NCBI GenBank assembly: GCA_029937135.1
Contig: JAPYQX010000010.1
Location: forward strand, 1 to 22,457
Reading direction: 5' to 3'
Length of the DNA: 22,457 nt
Source: Nitrospinota bacterium
GTDB lineage: Bacteria; UBA8248
Shown: positions 15,934-22,457 of the stretch, in pieces
Layout: each line of letters opens with the position of its first letter
How positions within the stretch are numbered: the first letter of the stretch is position 1
Made by a program: the position numbers and the translations under genes
Notes under the pieces: generated by a model
The model's input: the letters and a program-made list of their open reading frames with translations, nothing else
What the model was told of the DNA's origin: nothing
Database searches by the model: none

Positions 15934-15962
15934 CTTCCGGGCGCCTCACAGGAGCCCGGAAG
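15934..15962. repeat. 9-bp inverted repeat just after the DHDPS-like gene
   Basis: CTTCCGGGC (15934-15942) and GCCCGGAAG (15954-15962) pair perfectly around an 11-base loop, about 20 bases after the DHDPS-like stop. Flanking TCGGCC (15915-15920) and GGCCGA (15970-15975) extend the dyad. No T-tract follows, so it is more likely an mRNA 3'-end structure than a classical terminator. Confidence 0.5.
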
Positions 15963-15981
15963 TACAGCAGGCCGAAACTTT

Positions 15982-16953
15982 TCAGCTTTTAATCTTGTCC
16001 AGAATACCTGTCGCCTCGAGATCCTCGCGAAACGCCTTTTTCTCCTGCGCCGTCAGCGATACGACCGGGGCGCGCACCCCGCCCGCGGGCAGGCCCAGCA
16101 CCTCGGTCCACTCCTTTAAATAGGCCGTCGTCCGCCCGTTGGGGCCCGTCGTGAAGTATTTTTTGCGAACGGCTCGAAGCGGCTCGAGCGAAAAATTGAT
16201 CTCCGTGGCTTTTTTCATATCGCCTGCCTTGGCCGCTTCGTAATAATCGCGAATCGGTGTGTAGCCCGGCACCTGATAGAGAAAGGGCGTCGGCGAGGAC
16301 ATATGAACCTGCATCCCCAGATGAGCGAAGCTCACCAAAAAACGCTCCTCGTCGGGGTCGCAGACAACGATTTCGTCCCCCACTCTCCGCCGCACCTCGC
16401 TCTGATGGGCCATGCTGGGAACGGCGTTCTTGACACAGCAGATGTTTTCCAGGCCGGCCAGGCGCTCGATGAGCTCGGGACTCAGCGTCGTTCCCGACTT
16501 GGGTTGGTTGAACAGCGAAAGGCCGATTTCGATCTGATCGCAAATGGTCTTGAAGTAGAGAAAAATCTCGTCGTCATCGTGCGCCCCGTAGATCGGGTTG
16601 ATCATAATCGCGTAGTCGGCGCCGACCTCCTCGGCGTGTTTGGTCAGCTCGACGGCCTCCTTGATGGTGACTTGCGGGGTGTGTGGGATGGTCTGGGCCT
16701 TCCCCCGGCTCTCTTCGGCAACGATGTGCTGCACACGCTTTCGCTCCTGGACGGAAAGCGACCAGTACTCGCCCATCAGGCCGTTGCAGAAAAACCCGTC
16801 AATCTTGAGATCGTCAATGCAGGTCCGCACGATGGTGCGGAGGCCCTCTTCGTCGATTTCGCCGTCCGATTTATAGGGAGTCGTCAGGGCCGCCCAGACA
16901 CCCGTCATGTGTTCTCTGCAATATGCCTTCGCTTCGCTTTTTGTATATTCCAT
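15982..16953 (-). CDS. Dihydrodipicolinate synthase / N-acetylneuraminate lyase family protein
   Basis: A 323-residue class I (Schiff-base) aldolase-like TIM barrel of the DHDPS/NAL family. The Schiff-base lysine is Lys175 in CCVKNAVPS. Other marks are MTGVWAALTTPY near the start and GADYAIMINPIY at 111-122. It is not a true DapA by residues: the GTTGE motif reads GLMGE (58-62), so both active-site threonines are replaced, and the tyrosine of the usual YNxP is Phe148 in LFNQP. Family members split or join 2-oxoacids such as pyruvate with aldehydes, or dehydrate sugar acids. The ATG at 16953 follows a GGGGGGAAG ribosome site. It lies 100 bases behind acyl-CoA dehydrogenase copy 2. Probably a catabolic retro-aldolase or hydratase; substrate unknown. 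Confidence 0.9.
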   Translation of the reverse strand: MEYTKSEAKAYCREHMTGVWAALTTPYKSDGEIDEEGLRTIVRTCIDDLKIDGFFCNGLMGEYWSLSVQERKRVQHIVAEESRGKAQTIPHTPQVTIKEAVELTKHAEEVGADYAIMINPIYGAHDDDEIFLYFKTICDQIEIGLSLFNQPKSGTTLSPELIERLAGLENICCVKNAVPSMAHQSEVRRRVGDEIVVCDPDEERFLVSFAHLGMQVHMSSPTPFLYQVPGYTPIRDYYEAAKAGDMKKATEINFSLEPLRAVRKKYFTTGPNGRTTAYLKEWTEVLGLPAGGVRAPVVSLTAQEKKAFREDLEATGILDKIKS

Positions 16954-16972
16954 CGATCTTCCCCCCTAAATG

Positions 16973-17001
16973 AAAAAACCCGAATTTCACGACAGTTCCG
17001 G
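16973..17001 (-). terminator. Weak terminator-like hairpin after acyl-CoA dehydrogenase copy 2
   Basis: On the minus strand CCGGAA pairs with TTCGG (5 pairs, one bulged G) around an 11-base loop, and a run of six T follows after one G. The stem is weak, so it may only attenuate read-through into the DHDPS-like gene. Confidence 0.3.
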
Positions 17002-17053
17002 CTGTTTCCTCTTTCTTTTTTTCTTTTTCCTGCTTCCTCATCAACCTCCCGGT

Positions 17054-18247
17054 TCAGTCGAGAGGAAGACCCGTTACACGAGAGCTAATCTTGATCCGGA
17101 AAATATGGTTATTTCCAGCTCCGTGCAGGAACGAAATCACATCGCGGAGATATTTTTCCACGGGGCACTCCCGCATGTAGCCCATCCCGCCGTGAACCTC
17201 CAGCGCAAGGCGGCAGACTTCATACGCGGCCTCCGAGCAAACCACTTTCGTAAGCCAGGACATCTTCGGATCGTAATCGTCCGCATGGTCCACGGCCCAG
17301 GCGGTGCGCCAGAGCACCGAGCGCGCCGCCTCGAGCCGTGTATACATCTCGCCGATCATCTGGGCGACGGCCTGATGCTGGCCGATTGGCTTTCCGCCCT
17401 GGACCCGCTCCTTGGCGTAGCGGACGGCCTCCTCGAAGGCGGCCCGGCCCGTTCCCAACACGGTCGCCCCGTAACCGCCCCTGCCCCGCGCGATCCGGCT
17501 GTTGCGGAGCGCCTCGGCCCCGCCTTCCTCGCCGAGCCGGTTGGCGGCTGGGACTTCGGCGTCCTCGAAAATCAGGGTCGCGTTGCTCAACAGGCGGCGC
17601 CCCATCTTGTCGTGAATCCGGCTGACGGTGAAACCGGGGGTATCGGCGGGTACAAGGAAGGGGGTCATCCCCTTGAGGCCTCCCTGAGTCTTGTCGGTCC
17701 TGGTGTAAACAATATAAAGCTTGGCCGTGCCTCCGTTGCTGATGAATTGCTTGGTGCCGTTCAGGCGGTAAATATCGCCGTCGCGCTCGGCGCGCATCTG
17801 GACCCCCGCGCCGGGAGCGGCATAGGGGAGGACGTGATCGGTCCCGGCACCGGGTTCGGTCATGCAGGTCGCCAGGTGATACCGGTCATCGGAGAGAAAT
17901 TGAGGCAGGAACTTTTCTTTTTGCTCATCGTTTGTCCAGTGCTCGACGATGGGCGTGAATTTCCAGGTTTGATCGAAAGTGGCGGCGACACCGAGGTCTC
18001 CGGCCCCGAGCTCTTCCCCGACGATTGACAGCGTGAGCATATCCGCGCCGCCGCCGCCGCGCTCCTCGCTCAAAGCGAGCGTTCTGAGCCCCAGCCTGGA
18101 GCCTTCCTCGACAATATCGGTGGGTATGCAATCCACAGGATCGGACTGCCTGTCGAATTCGGCCGCGGCGGAACGCACATGTTGATCGACATAATCACGG
18201 GCCAGACTCTGTAGCGCCTTTTGCTCGTCCGTCAGGGAAAAATCCAT
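17054..18247 (-). CDS. Acyl-CoA dehydrogenase family protein (copy 2)
   Basis: A 397-residue acyl-CoA dehydrogenase-fold flavoprotein, clearly paralogous to the one at 2499-3677: both begin MDFSLTD, share GSRLGLRTL, ERGGGGA, RVQGGKPI and GGMGYM, and are colinear. The FAD-contact region is around CMTEPGAGTDHV. As in copy 1, the canonical catalytic Glu position holds Ala377 (HGAGNNHIF), and this copy further lacks the usual EIQR ending. Both may therefore belong to one subfamily with a different active base or a different reaction on a CoA-ester-like substrate. The ATG at 18247 has GGAGAG close upstream. A TTGACA promoter lies about 130 bases upstream. The DHDPS-like gene follows. Confidence 0.92.
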   Translation of the reverse strand: MDFSLTDEQKALQSLARDYVDQHVRSAAAEFDRQSDPVDCIPTDIVEEGSRLGLRTLALSEERGGGGADMLTLSIVGEELGAGDLGVAATFDQTWKFTPIVEHWTNDEQKEKFLPQFLSDDRYHLATCMTEPGAGTDHVLPYAAPGAGVQMRAERDGDIYRLNGTKQFISNGGTAKLYIVYTRTDKTQGGLKGMTPFLVPADTPGFTVSRIHDKMGRRLLSNATLIFEDAEVPAANRLGEEGGAEALRNSRIARGRGGYGATVLGTGRAAFEEAVRYAKERVQGGKPIGQHQAVAQMIGEMYTRLEAARSVLWRTAWAVDHADDYDPKMSWLTKVVCSEAAYEVCRLALEVHGGMGYMRECPVEKYLRDVISFLHGAGNNHIFRIKISSRVTGLPLD

Positions 18248-18373
18248 CTTCTCTCCAGAAAATTCGTTGCGCCCGGATTCCCCCGAATAAATTCTTCGGG
18301 CAGGAATACCGGAGCGCCCACTCGCACAGCCATGCCAAATTGATAGGAATATTGATGTTCTGATGTAGCGGCC

Positions 18374-18402
18374 ACTATTTCTTCATGGGGAATATTTGTC
18401 AA
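18374..18402 (-). promoter_or_regulatory. Sigma-70 type promoter for acyl-CoA dehydrogenase copy 2
   Basis: On the minus strand a perfect TTGACA (18397-18402) is followed after exactly 17 bases by AATAGT (18374-18379, four of six consensus bases), within an AT-rich stretch. Transcription would start near 18367. Confidence 0.6.
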
Positions 18403-18447
18403 TTCATCTGTATGTAATTTAATATCAATAGACTAGAATGGTCCAGC

Positions 18448-18498
18448 GCCGCTGCCGAGCACTTCCATCCCGGGGATATCTCCATCATGGGCAGCGGC
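18448..18498. repeat. 9-bp inverted repeat with a 33-base loop
   Basis: GCCGCTGCC (18448-18456) and GGCAGCGGC (18490-18498) are exact reverse complements. It lies between the end of the quinone-reductase-like gene and the promoter of the next gene. No T-tract follows, so it may be a weak transcript end structure or chance. Confidence 0.35.
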
Positions 18499-18552
18499 TG
18501 AACAACAATGACAAACGGCAAAGAGCCGGCCAGAAGGACCCGAAAAAAAACA

Positions 18553-19536
18553 CTAGAGAGTCAGGACCAGCTTGCCCATGAACTTTCCGCTCTGAAGAAT
18601 TTCGTGACACTCGTTCGCACTCTCCAGAGGCATTTCCCGGTCCACGGGGACCCGGAAATTGTGGGCCCCCCACATCCGGTCCAAGCCGCCGATAACATCG
18701 GACATGAACGGTTCGAGATTTTTAGCCGCTATCCCGTACACGGCCAGATTTTTGCTCAATACGCCCGGCACCCGGAAATCTGCCATCGGGCCTTTTCCCG
18801 TACCCATTCCGACAAGAACGATCCGGCCCCGGAGAGTGGCGGCATCAAGATCCTGGTCAAAATTGTCGCAGGCGGCTACTTCAACGATAACCTCCACCCC
18901 GCGGCCACCGGTCAACTCCTTGCAGCGGCCGGCGAAATCCTCCTCGCGGTAGTTAATCGTCTCGTCCGCGCCGTACGAGCGGCAAAATTCGGCCTTTTCC
19001 CCGGAACTCACCGTCGTCAGGACGCGGCAACCGATGGCCTTGGCCAACTGGATTGACGCGATGCCCACGGCTCCCGCTCCCCCATGAACGAGAACCGTCT
19101 CCCCGGGTCCCGCTTTCGCCTGTATGACAAGAGCGTGCCAGGCGGTCTGAAAACCCACCGAAAGCGCCGCCCCGTCTGAAAAAGAAACGCCATCGGGAAG
19201 CCGGGAAACAAAATCGGCCCTCAGAACCACATATCCCGCATACGCATCTCTTCGCCCGCAATATCCAAATACTTTTTCGCCTTTATCAAAACCCGAGACA
19301 TTCTCGCCCCAATCAGCGACCTCCCCGGAGATTTCGCTCCCGAGAAGGTGGGGCGCCTTGAGATGAGATACATAGTTGGCGAGCCCTCTACGGATGGAGA
19401 GATCGACGGGGTTCACCCCGGCCGCCTTCACCTTGATCAAAAGTTCATCGGGACCGGGACGCGGCTCCGGAATTTCATCGAGCAGCAGGGGCTCATCCAG
19501 CGTATCGCTGTAGGCATGCACTCTCATTGCTTTCAT
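18553..19536 (-). CDS. Quinone oxidoreductase-like MDR family protein (zinc-free)
   Basis: A 327-residue medium-chain dehydrogenase/reductase of the NADPH:quinone oxidoreductase (zeta-crystallin) type. The start MKAMRVHAYSD, the AAGVNPVDLSIRRG segment (38-51) and the nucleotide-binding HGGAGAVG (151-158) are characteristic. The Cys and His that bind catalytic zinc in alcohol dehydrogenases are not seen, so it should reduce quinones, enones or similar with NADPH in the cytoplasm. The ATG at 19536 has GGGAGG 5 bases upstream. It lies 116 bases behind the amidase and may share its transcript. A run of eight T follows its stop codon directly. Specific substrate unknown. Confidence 0.92.
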   Translation of the reverse strand: MKAMRVHAYSDTLDEPLLLDEIPEPRPGPDELLIKVKAAGVNPVDLSIRRGLANYVSHLKAPHLLGSEISGEVADWGENVSGFDKGEKVFGYCGRRDAYAGYVVLRADFVSRLPDGVSFSDGAALSVGFQTAWHALVIQAKAGPGETVLVHGGAGAVGIASIQLAKAIGCRVLTTVSSGEKAEFCRSYGADETINYREEDFAGRCKELTGGRGVEVIVEVAACDNFDQDLDAATLRGRIVLVGMGTGKGPMADFRVPGVLSKNLAVYGIAAKNLEPFMSDVIGGLDRMWGAHNFRVPVDREMPLESANECHEILQSGKFMGKLVLTL

Positions 19537-19622
19537 GAAAGCCTCCCTTCGAACAGAGGAAAAGACTCGTCAAATCCGGTCACTTTTTCTTCCAACCATC
19601 GGAGCGCCAATCCCGATTCGGC

Positions 19623-19657
19623 TCAGGATTCAAATCCTGATTCTAATCAAGATCAGG
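19623..19657 (-). repeat. Overlapping alternative hairpins after the amidase gene
   Basis: CCTGAT (19636-19641) can pair with ATCAGG (19652-19657), while the overlapping ATCCTGA (19634-19640) can pair with TCAGGAT (19623-19629). The two stems exclude each other. They begin at the amidase stop codon and lie before the quinone-reductase-like gene. There is no T-run, so it is not a plain terminator. Confidence 0.35.
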
Positions 19658-21989
19658 CTCCGCGAGCGCCCGCCGGCAGCGGCCCGAACGCCGGCGGCGG
19701 AACGCGGCGTTTCGAGACGGCCTCGTACGCCGAGGCGACCTTCAGTATGACATCCTCCTTGCCCGGTTCGGCCCGGAACACCAGGGAGAAGGGCAATCCG
19801 GGCTCCGGGATGGTGGTGGGCACATCGGACGGAACCGATACATAGCTCTTGCCGTCCGTGCTGAGCCCAAAAACCGGATCGTAGACAGTCGTGACATAGC
19901 CCGCCGGGATCAGCACCTCCGTCAGGCCCGCATTCGGGCCATTGTACGATTCGGGACGCAGGTTGTTCCGGATGCCGTACTGGGGCGCGCCGCCGATCAA
20001 CCCCGGCGGCCAAGGCGTGTGCAGGCGGACCAGCGCATCCAGATGGTTCTCGATAATTACCATCATATCCACTCGGCGCAGCAATTCACGAAGCATGATA
20101 CGCTCGTTGACCCCCTGGCGCTCCCCATGCGGATTTCGCGGGTCGGCCACCTCTTCCCAGTTCTTGAAAGCGGCGCGGTGATCGTCTCCCCAGAACTTGG
20201 AGCGTGCGTTGAGCGCGGAAAAATCGGTAATCGTTTCGTTGAATCCCAGCGCCTTCCAGTCCGCGGCCCGGCGCTTCAGGTATTGAGGAATATGGAACCT
20301 GAACGACATCGCCAGTTCCTGCTCCTGGACAGTGGGGACATCGAGGTTCGACGGGGGATCGATGTTTCCATCCGCCATCGCGACCATATAATCAATCGGC
20401 GGCATGGAGCCCTCCCCGAAGAATTTACCGGGCATGAACTCGGTTGAAACAATCGCCGCCGCGAACTCTTTAAAAACGGGCTCACCGTCCGCGCCCAGCC
20501 TGAACAACAATTCGGGCATGAACACGGGGACCAACCTGGCGAGCGCGCACCTGAAATCCGTTTTCATCGTCTCGATGTCAGGATCAGGGATCCATAGGGG
20601 ATCGGTCGATTCCACGAGCGCCGCGCCCAGCTTGCCGCCCAGGATATCCTTAACCTCCTTCGCGGCGGCGGTAACGATGGGCTCCTCGGTTTTCGATCCC
20701 GGCGGGTAAACCATTGATTCCCGGATAATCCCGATCCGCATGCCATTAAGCGTCCCCGGCTCCGCCGTGTGGCTCGCGTAGGGTGTGCTCAACACTGACG
20801 AGCGAGGCACGGTCGTGAAGGGGTCTCGCGAATCGTAATAACCTTCGACAGGGTCCTTCAGAGCGTCGAGGACCTTGGCGCAATCACCGACCGTGCGGCA
20901 AATGATGCCGCTGCGGTCGCAGTAGATATCCGCGCCGATGGCGCCGCCGTCAAAACCGAGCAGCGACTTGTGAGGCAGTATCAGCGCCACCGCGTTGTGA
21001 TTCGATGGCCCGCGGGTTGATGCTCGTGTTTCCTCGCCGAGGCTGGCCATCACCAGATTAGTGCTGACCGACAATGCCGAACCGGAACTCGATCCAAGCG
21101 AGGCCGAGCGTGTCGTATCGTAGGGGTTGGAGGGATTGCCGGCCCAGGTGCTGCGCTGATAGCCGAGTATCGAGGGCAACACCTTTTTGGGTTTATGGCG
21201 GCCACCCGGATCGCCCGCCCGCCCGTTATATTCCGTGTTAACCGCCTTGGCGAAAATGATCGCGCCCTTGTCGCGAAGCTGTTCGACCAACACATGATCG
21301 CGCGAGGGAAAATCGATGTCGTAGTCCGCGTCCCCGCCGCCCGTGGATCGCATGTCTTTCGTGTCGAATGGATCCTTGAACGAAAATACGACCCCGTACA
21401 TCGGCATCTTCTCGAGATCGGGATTGCGTCCATACGCCGCGTCGAGCTCGGCCGCGCGCTCAAGGGCGTCGGGCAACTTACGGAACATGTCGCAAACGGG
21501 AGGCGCGCCGGCGGGAAGCGGACCCTCGGAGGGATGCCGGTCGAAGTCCCCCCGGCAGGTGACCGAACGCTCGCCCCGTATGTTGAGGGTGGCCAAGGCA
21601 TTCACCTGTCCGGCATTCGGGATGCCGGCGATCATTCCGAATTGCTGCTGCACGTCCGGATCAGATGCCGTCGCCTCCATTCGCCCGTATTCGAGTGGCG
21701 GTCCTTTATAGTGGCCGAGATCGGGCAGGACCGTGGAGGCCTTGACGGTCTCCGCCGGAAAGCGAAGCGGCGCCTTCGCGCGAACGGCTCCCGCCGCTTC
21801 CGGAACCGGAGCGCCATCCTCCGTGACCAGCATGCTGGCGACCCCGTTATAGGCGCGCGAACGATCTATATAGTGCTGAACAATTTCGACGCAGGTCGTC
21901 CGCCCCGACTTGATCGCGTCGTGCAGCTCGTCAATCGTCGCCTCTTCAAGACAAAACGGCTCACCTTGTTCACCACGCTCTTCAGCCAT
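19653..21989 (-). CDS. Amidase signature family protein, unusually long
   Basis: A 778-residue (787 from the upstream ATG) protein with the amidase-signature Ser-cisSer-Lys catalytic set. In 787-residue numbering these are Lys214 in SFKDPFD, the serine cluster GSSSGS (308-313, cis-Ser at 309 or 310), and nucleophile Ser333 in GEETRASTRGP. The usual GGSIR is altered to RASTR, but the Ser and Arg are kept. Typical family members are 450-550 residues with the Lys near position 80; here about 130 extra residues precede it and the C-terminal part is also long. Members hydrolyse amides, or less often esters or ureas. The ATG at 21989 has AAGGA 7 bases upstream; the in-frame ATG at 22016 has only a G-run directly next to it. 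First gene of its minus-strand block. Substrate unknown. Confidence 0.88.
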   Translation of the reverse strand: MAEERGEQGEPFCLEEATIDELHDAIKSGRTTCVEIVQHYIDRSRAYNGVASMLVTEDGAPVPEAAGAVRAKAPLRFPAETVKASTVLPDLGHYKGPPLEYGRMEATASDPDVQQQFGMIAGIPNAGQVNALATLNIRGERSVTCRGDFDRHPSEGPLPAGAPPVCDMFRKLPDALERAAELDAAYGRNPDLEKMPMYGVVFSFKDPFDTKDMRSTGGGDADYDIDFPSRDHVLVEQLRDKGAIIFAKAVNTEYNGRAGDPGGRHKPKKVLPSILGYQRSTWAGNPSNPYDTTRSASLGSSSGSALSVSTNLVMASLGEETRASTRGPSNHNAVALILPHKSLLGFDGGAIGADIYCDRSGIICRTVGDCAKVLDALKDPVEGYYDSRDPFTTVPRSSVLSTPYASHTAEPGTLNGMRIGIIRESMVYPPGSKTEEPIVTAAAKEVKDILGGKLGAALVESTDPLWIPDPDIETMKTDFRCALARLVPVFMPELLFRLGADGEPVFKEFAAAIVSTEFMPGKFFGEGSMPPIDYMVAMADGNIDPPSNLDVPTVQEQELAMSFRFHIPQYLKRRAADWKALGFNETITDFSALNARSKFWGDDHRAAFKNWEEVADPRNPHGERQGVNERIMLRELLRRVDMMVIIENHLDALVRLHTPWPPGLIGGAPQYGIRNNLRPESYNGPNAGLTEVLIPAGYVTTVYDPVFGLSTDGKSYVSVPSDVPTTIPEPGLPFSLVFRAEPGKEDVILKVASAYEAVSKRRVPPPAFGPLPAGARGA

Positions 21990-22016
21990 GACATTTTCCT
22001 TCTTGTGTACCGTCAT

Positions 22017-22260
22017 TCCCCCATAATCGGGAGAATCCGATCACCTGAACCGCGCACCGATAAAAAGAAAACTGTTTGATACGAGTAGAGTCTCCCGCCA
22101 ACCATCTCCTGTCAATTTCCCTGCCTACCAGGGCGAATATCGGGTAAACTTAATTTCATACCCATGAACTTGCGGCGACCTTTTGGCTGGAGCGAGACGG
22201 GTTCTTACACATCGCTCCACCAGGCAGGAATATTTTTCGTCTTATGAAGGAGTTTGTGCA
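22017..22260. other. Divergent intergenic region between the amidase and CapA genes
   Basis: 244 bases. On the minus strand a perfect TTGACA (22110-22115) could be a -35 for the amidase, but only poor -10 boxes follow. On the plus strand TTGGCT and TACACA, 17 bases apart (from about 22184), are a weak pair before the CapA gene. A small CCCTG/CAGGG hairpin is near 22120. No gene seen. Confidence 0.35.
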
Positions 22261-22457
22261 GTGGCTTCAACAACCAGGGAAATATCGGCATGGCCTCGGG
22301 AAATCGCAAGGGAAGGCCAAAATGTAAAAATGCTACTCGTCGGCGACACCAATATTCAGAACCGGAGAGACCTGGCGGAGGCCTTCAAGCATGTCATGCC
22401 CGTGTTGAATTCCGCCGACTTGCTCTTTGGGCAACTCGAGAGCCCGCTTTCAACGCC
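22261..22457 (+). CDS. CapA family protein (partial, runs off the right edge)
   Basis: The first 65 codons of a protein resembling the CapA/PgsA poly-gamma-glutamate-type metallophosphatase-fold family. The stretch MLLVGDTNIQNR followed by a helix and then ADLLFGQLESPLS matches the family's N-terminal pattern of GD, then an aspartate-containing strand, then a (N/Q)LE motif. Despite the name, most CapA-like proteins are of unknown function, and this one lies in a catabolic context, so no capsule role is implied. The start is GTG at 22261 with AAGGAG 8 bases upstream; an in-frame ATG at 22333 is less likely. No signal peptide is evident in the visible part. Confidence 0.75.
   Translation, partial: MASTTREISAWPREIAREGQNVKMLLVGDTNIQNRRDLAEAFKHVMPVLNSADLLFGQLESPLST

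Larger units (their letters stand above)
15647..15981. other. Intergenic region between the DHDPS-like and MetE-like genes
   Basis: 335 bases with no recognisable gene. In minus-strand order it holds a 9-bp dyad after the DHDPS-like gene, a GC-rich 8-bp hairpin, a terminator-like hairpin with a T-rich tail, and then an AT-rich stretch. That stretch has an extended -10 candidate (TGA followed by TAGAAT, 15716-15721) with only a weak -35 (TTTCTT at 15740-15745, 18-base spacer) for the MetE-like operon. The arrangement suggests that the two minus-strand blocks are separately transcribed. Confidence 0.45.
18248..18552. other. Intergenic region upstream of acyl-CoA dehydrogenase copy 2
   Basis: 305 bases between two minus-strand genes. 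It contains the promoter at 18374-18402, an untranslated leader of about 120 bases, a 9-bp inverted repeat at 18448-18498, and a run of eight T (minus strand) right after the stop of the quinone-reductase-like gene, without a convincing stem before it. No gene was recognised. Confidence 0.5.

Noticed and set aside
15507..15992. Plus-strand open frame across the 15647-15981 gap
   Set aside because: It begins antisense inside the MetE-like gene, has no ribosome site and gives a basic, Pro-rich product without any motif.
15982..16953. dapA (lysine biosynthesis)
   Set aside because: The two catalytic threonines and the tyrosine of DapA are replaced, and no lysine or cell-wall gene is nearby.
1..22457. 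Mobile element, CRISPR array, tRNA or rRNA
   Set aside because: I looked for transposase or integrase motifs, regularly spaced repeats and cloverleaf-like or rRNA-like sequence and saw none.

Overview
This is a 22.5 kb stretch of a moderately GC-rich bacterial chromosome, densely packed with metabolic enzymes. I see no rRNA, tRNA, CRISPR array, insertion sequence, transposase, integrase or transcription regulator. The mix is typical of a free-living heterotroph with a large, paralogue-rich catabolic gene set: two acyl-CoA dehydrogenases, three short-chain or medium-chain dehydrogenases, a molybdenum hydroxylase subunit, MetE-like zinc methyltransferases, an amidase and alpha/beta hydrolases. 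Genes have clear Shine-Dalgarno sites and GTG/TTG starts are used. The lineage cannot be fixed by eye. An uncultivated environmental proteobacterium-like, Tectomicrobia-like or related lineage would fit, but that is only an impression.

Layout from left to right. (1) 1-989, minus strand: a dienelactone hydrolase followed by a DinB-family protein that runs off the left edge. (2) 1346-2488, plus strand: an iron-dependent alcohol dehydrogenase behind a very good sigma-70 promoter. (3) 2499-4629, minus strand: a DMT/EamA transporter and an acyl-CoA dehydrogenase. (4) 4886-10573, plus strand: an LDH2/MDH2-family dehydrogenase, an FrsA/DHPON-hydrolase-like alpha/beta hydrolase, an aldo/keto reductase and the large molybdopterin subunit of a xanthine-dehydrogenase-family enzyme. 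(5) 10622-15646, minus strand, transcribed right to left: a MetE-like zinc protein, a decayed 5' remnant of another MetE-like gene, an MBL-fold protein with altered metal ligands, a second intact MetE-like protein, an SDR lacking the usual catalytic residues and a canonical SDR. (6) 15982-21989, minus strand: an amidase, a quinone-reductase-like MDR, a second acyl-CoA dehydrogenase behind a TTGACA promoter, and a dihydrodipicolinate-synthase-family protein. (7) 22261 to the right edge, plus strand: the start of a CapA-family protein.

The genes look like parts of one or more peripheral catabolic routes: hydrolysis (amidase, dienelactone hydrolase, alpha/beta hydrolase), redox steps on alcohols, aldehydes, ketones or hydroxyacids, CoA-ester oxidation, retro-aldol type cleavage, and methyl or alkyl transfer onto a thiol by the MetE-like proteins. 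No substrate can be assigned from the sequence.

The most unusual block is 10622-15646. It holds two intact core-MetE-like genes and the remnant of a third, next to an MBL protein in which zinc-site-1 histidines are Asn, and an SDR with Asn/Thr/Arg where its neighbour has Ser/Tyr/Lys at the same residue numbers. Several other enzymes also depart from family consensus at active-site positions: both acyl-CoA dehydrogenases and the DHDPS-like protein. The window therefore appears rich in divergent subfamilies with probably undescribed reactions.
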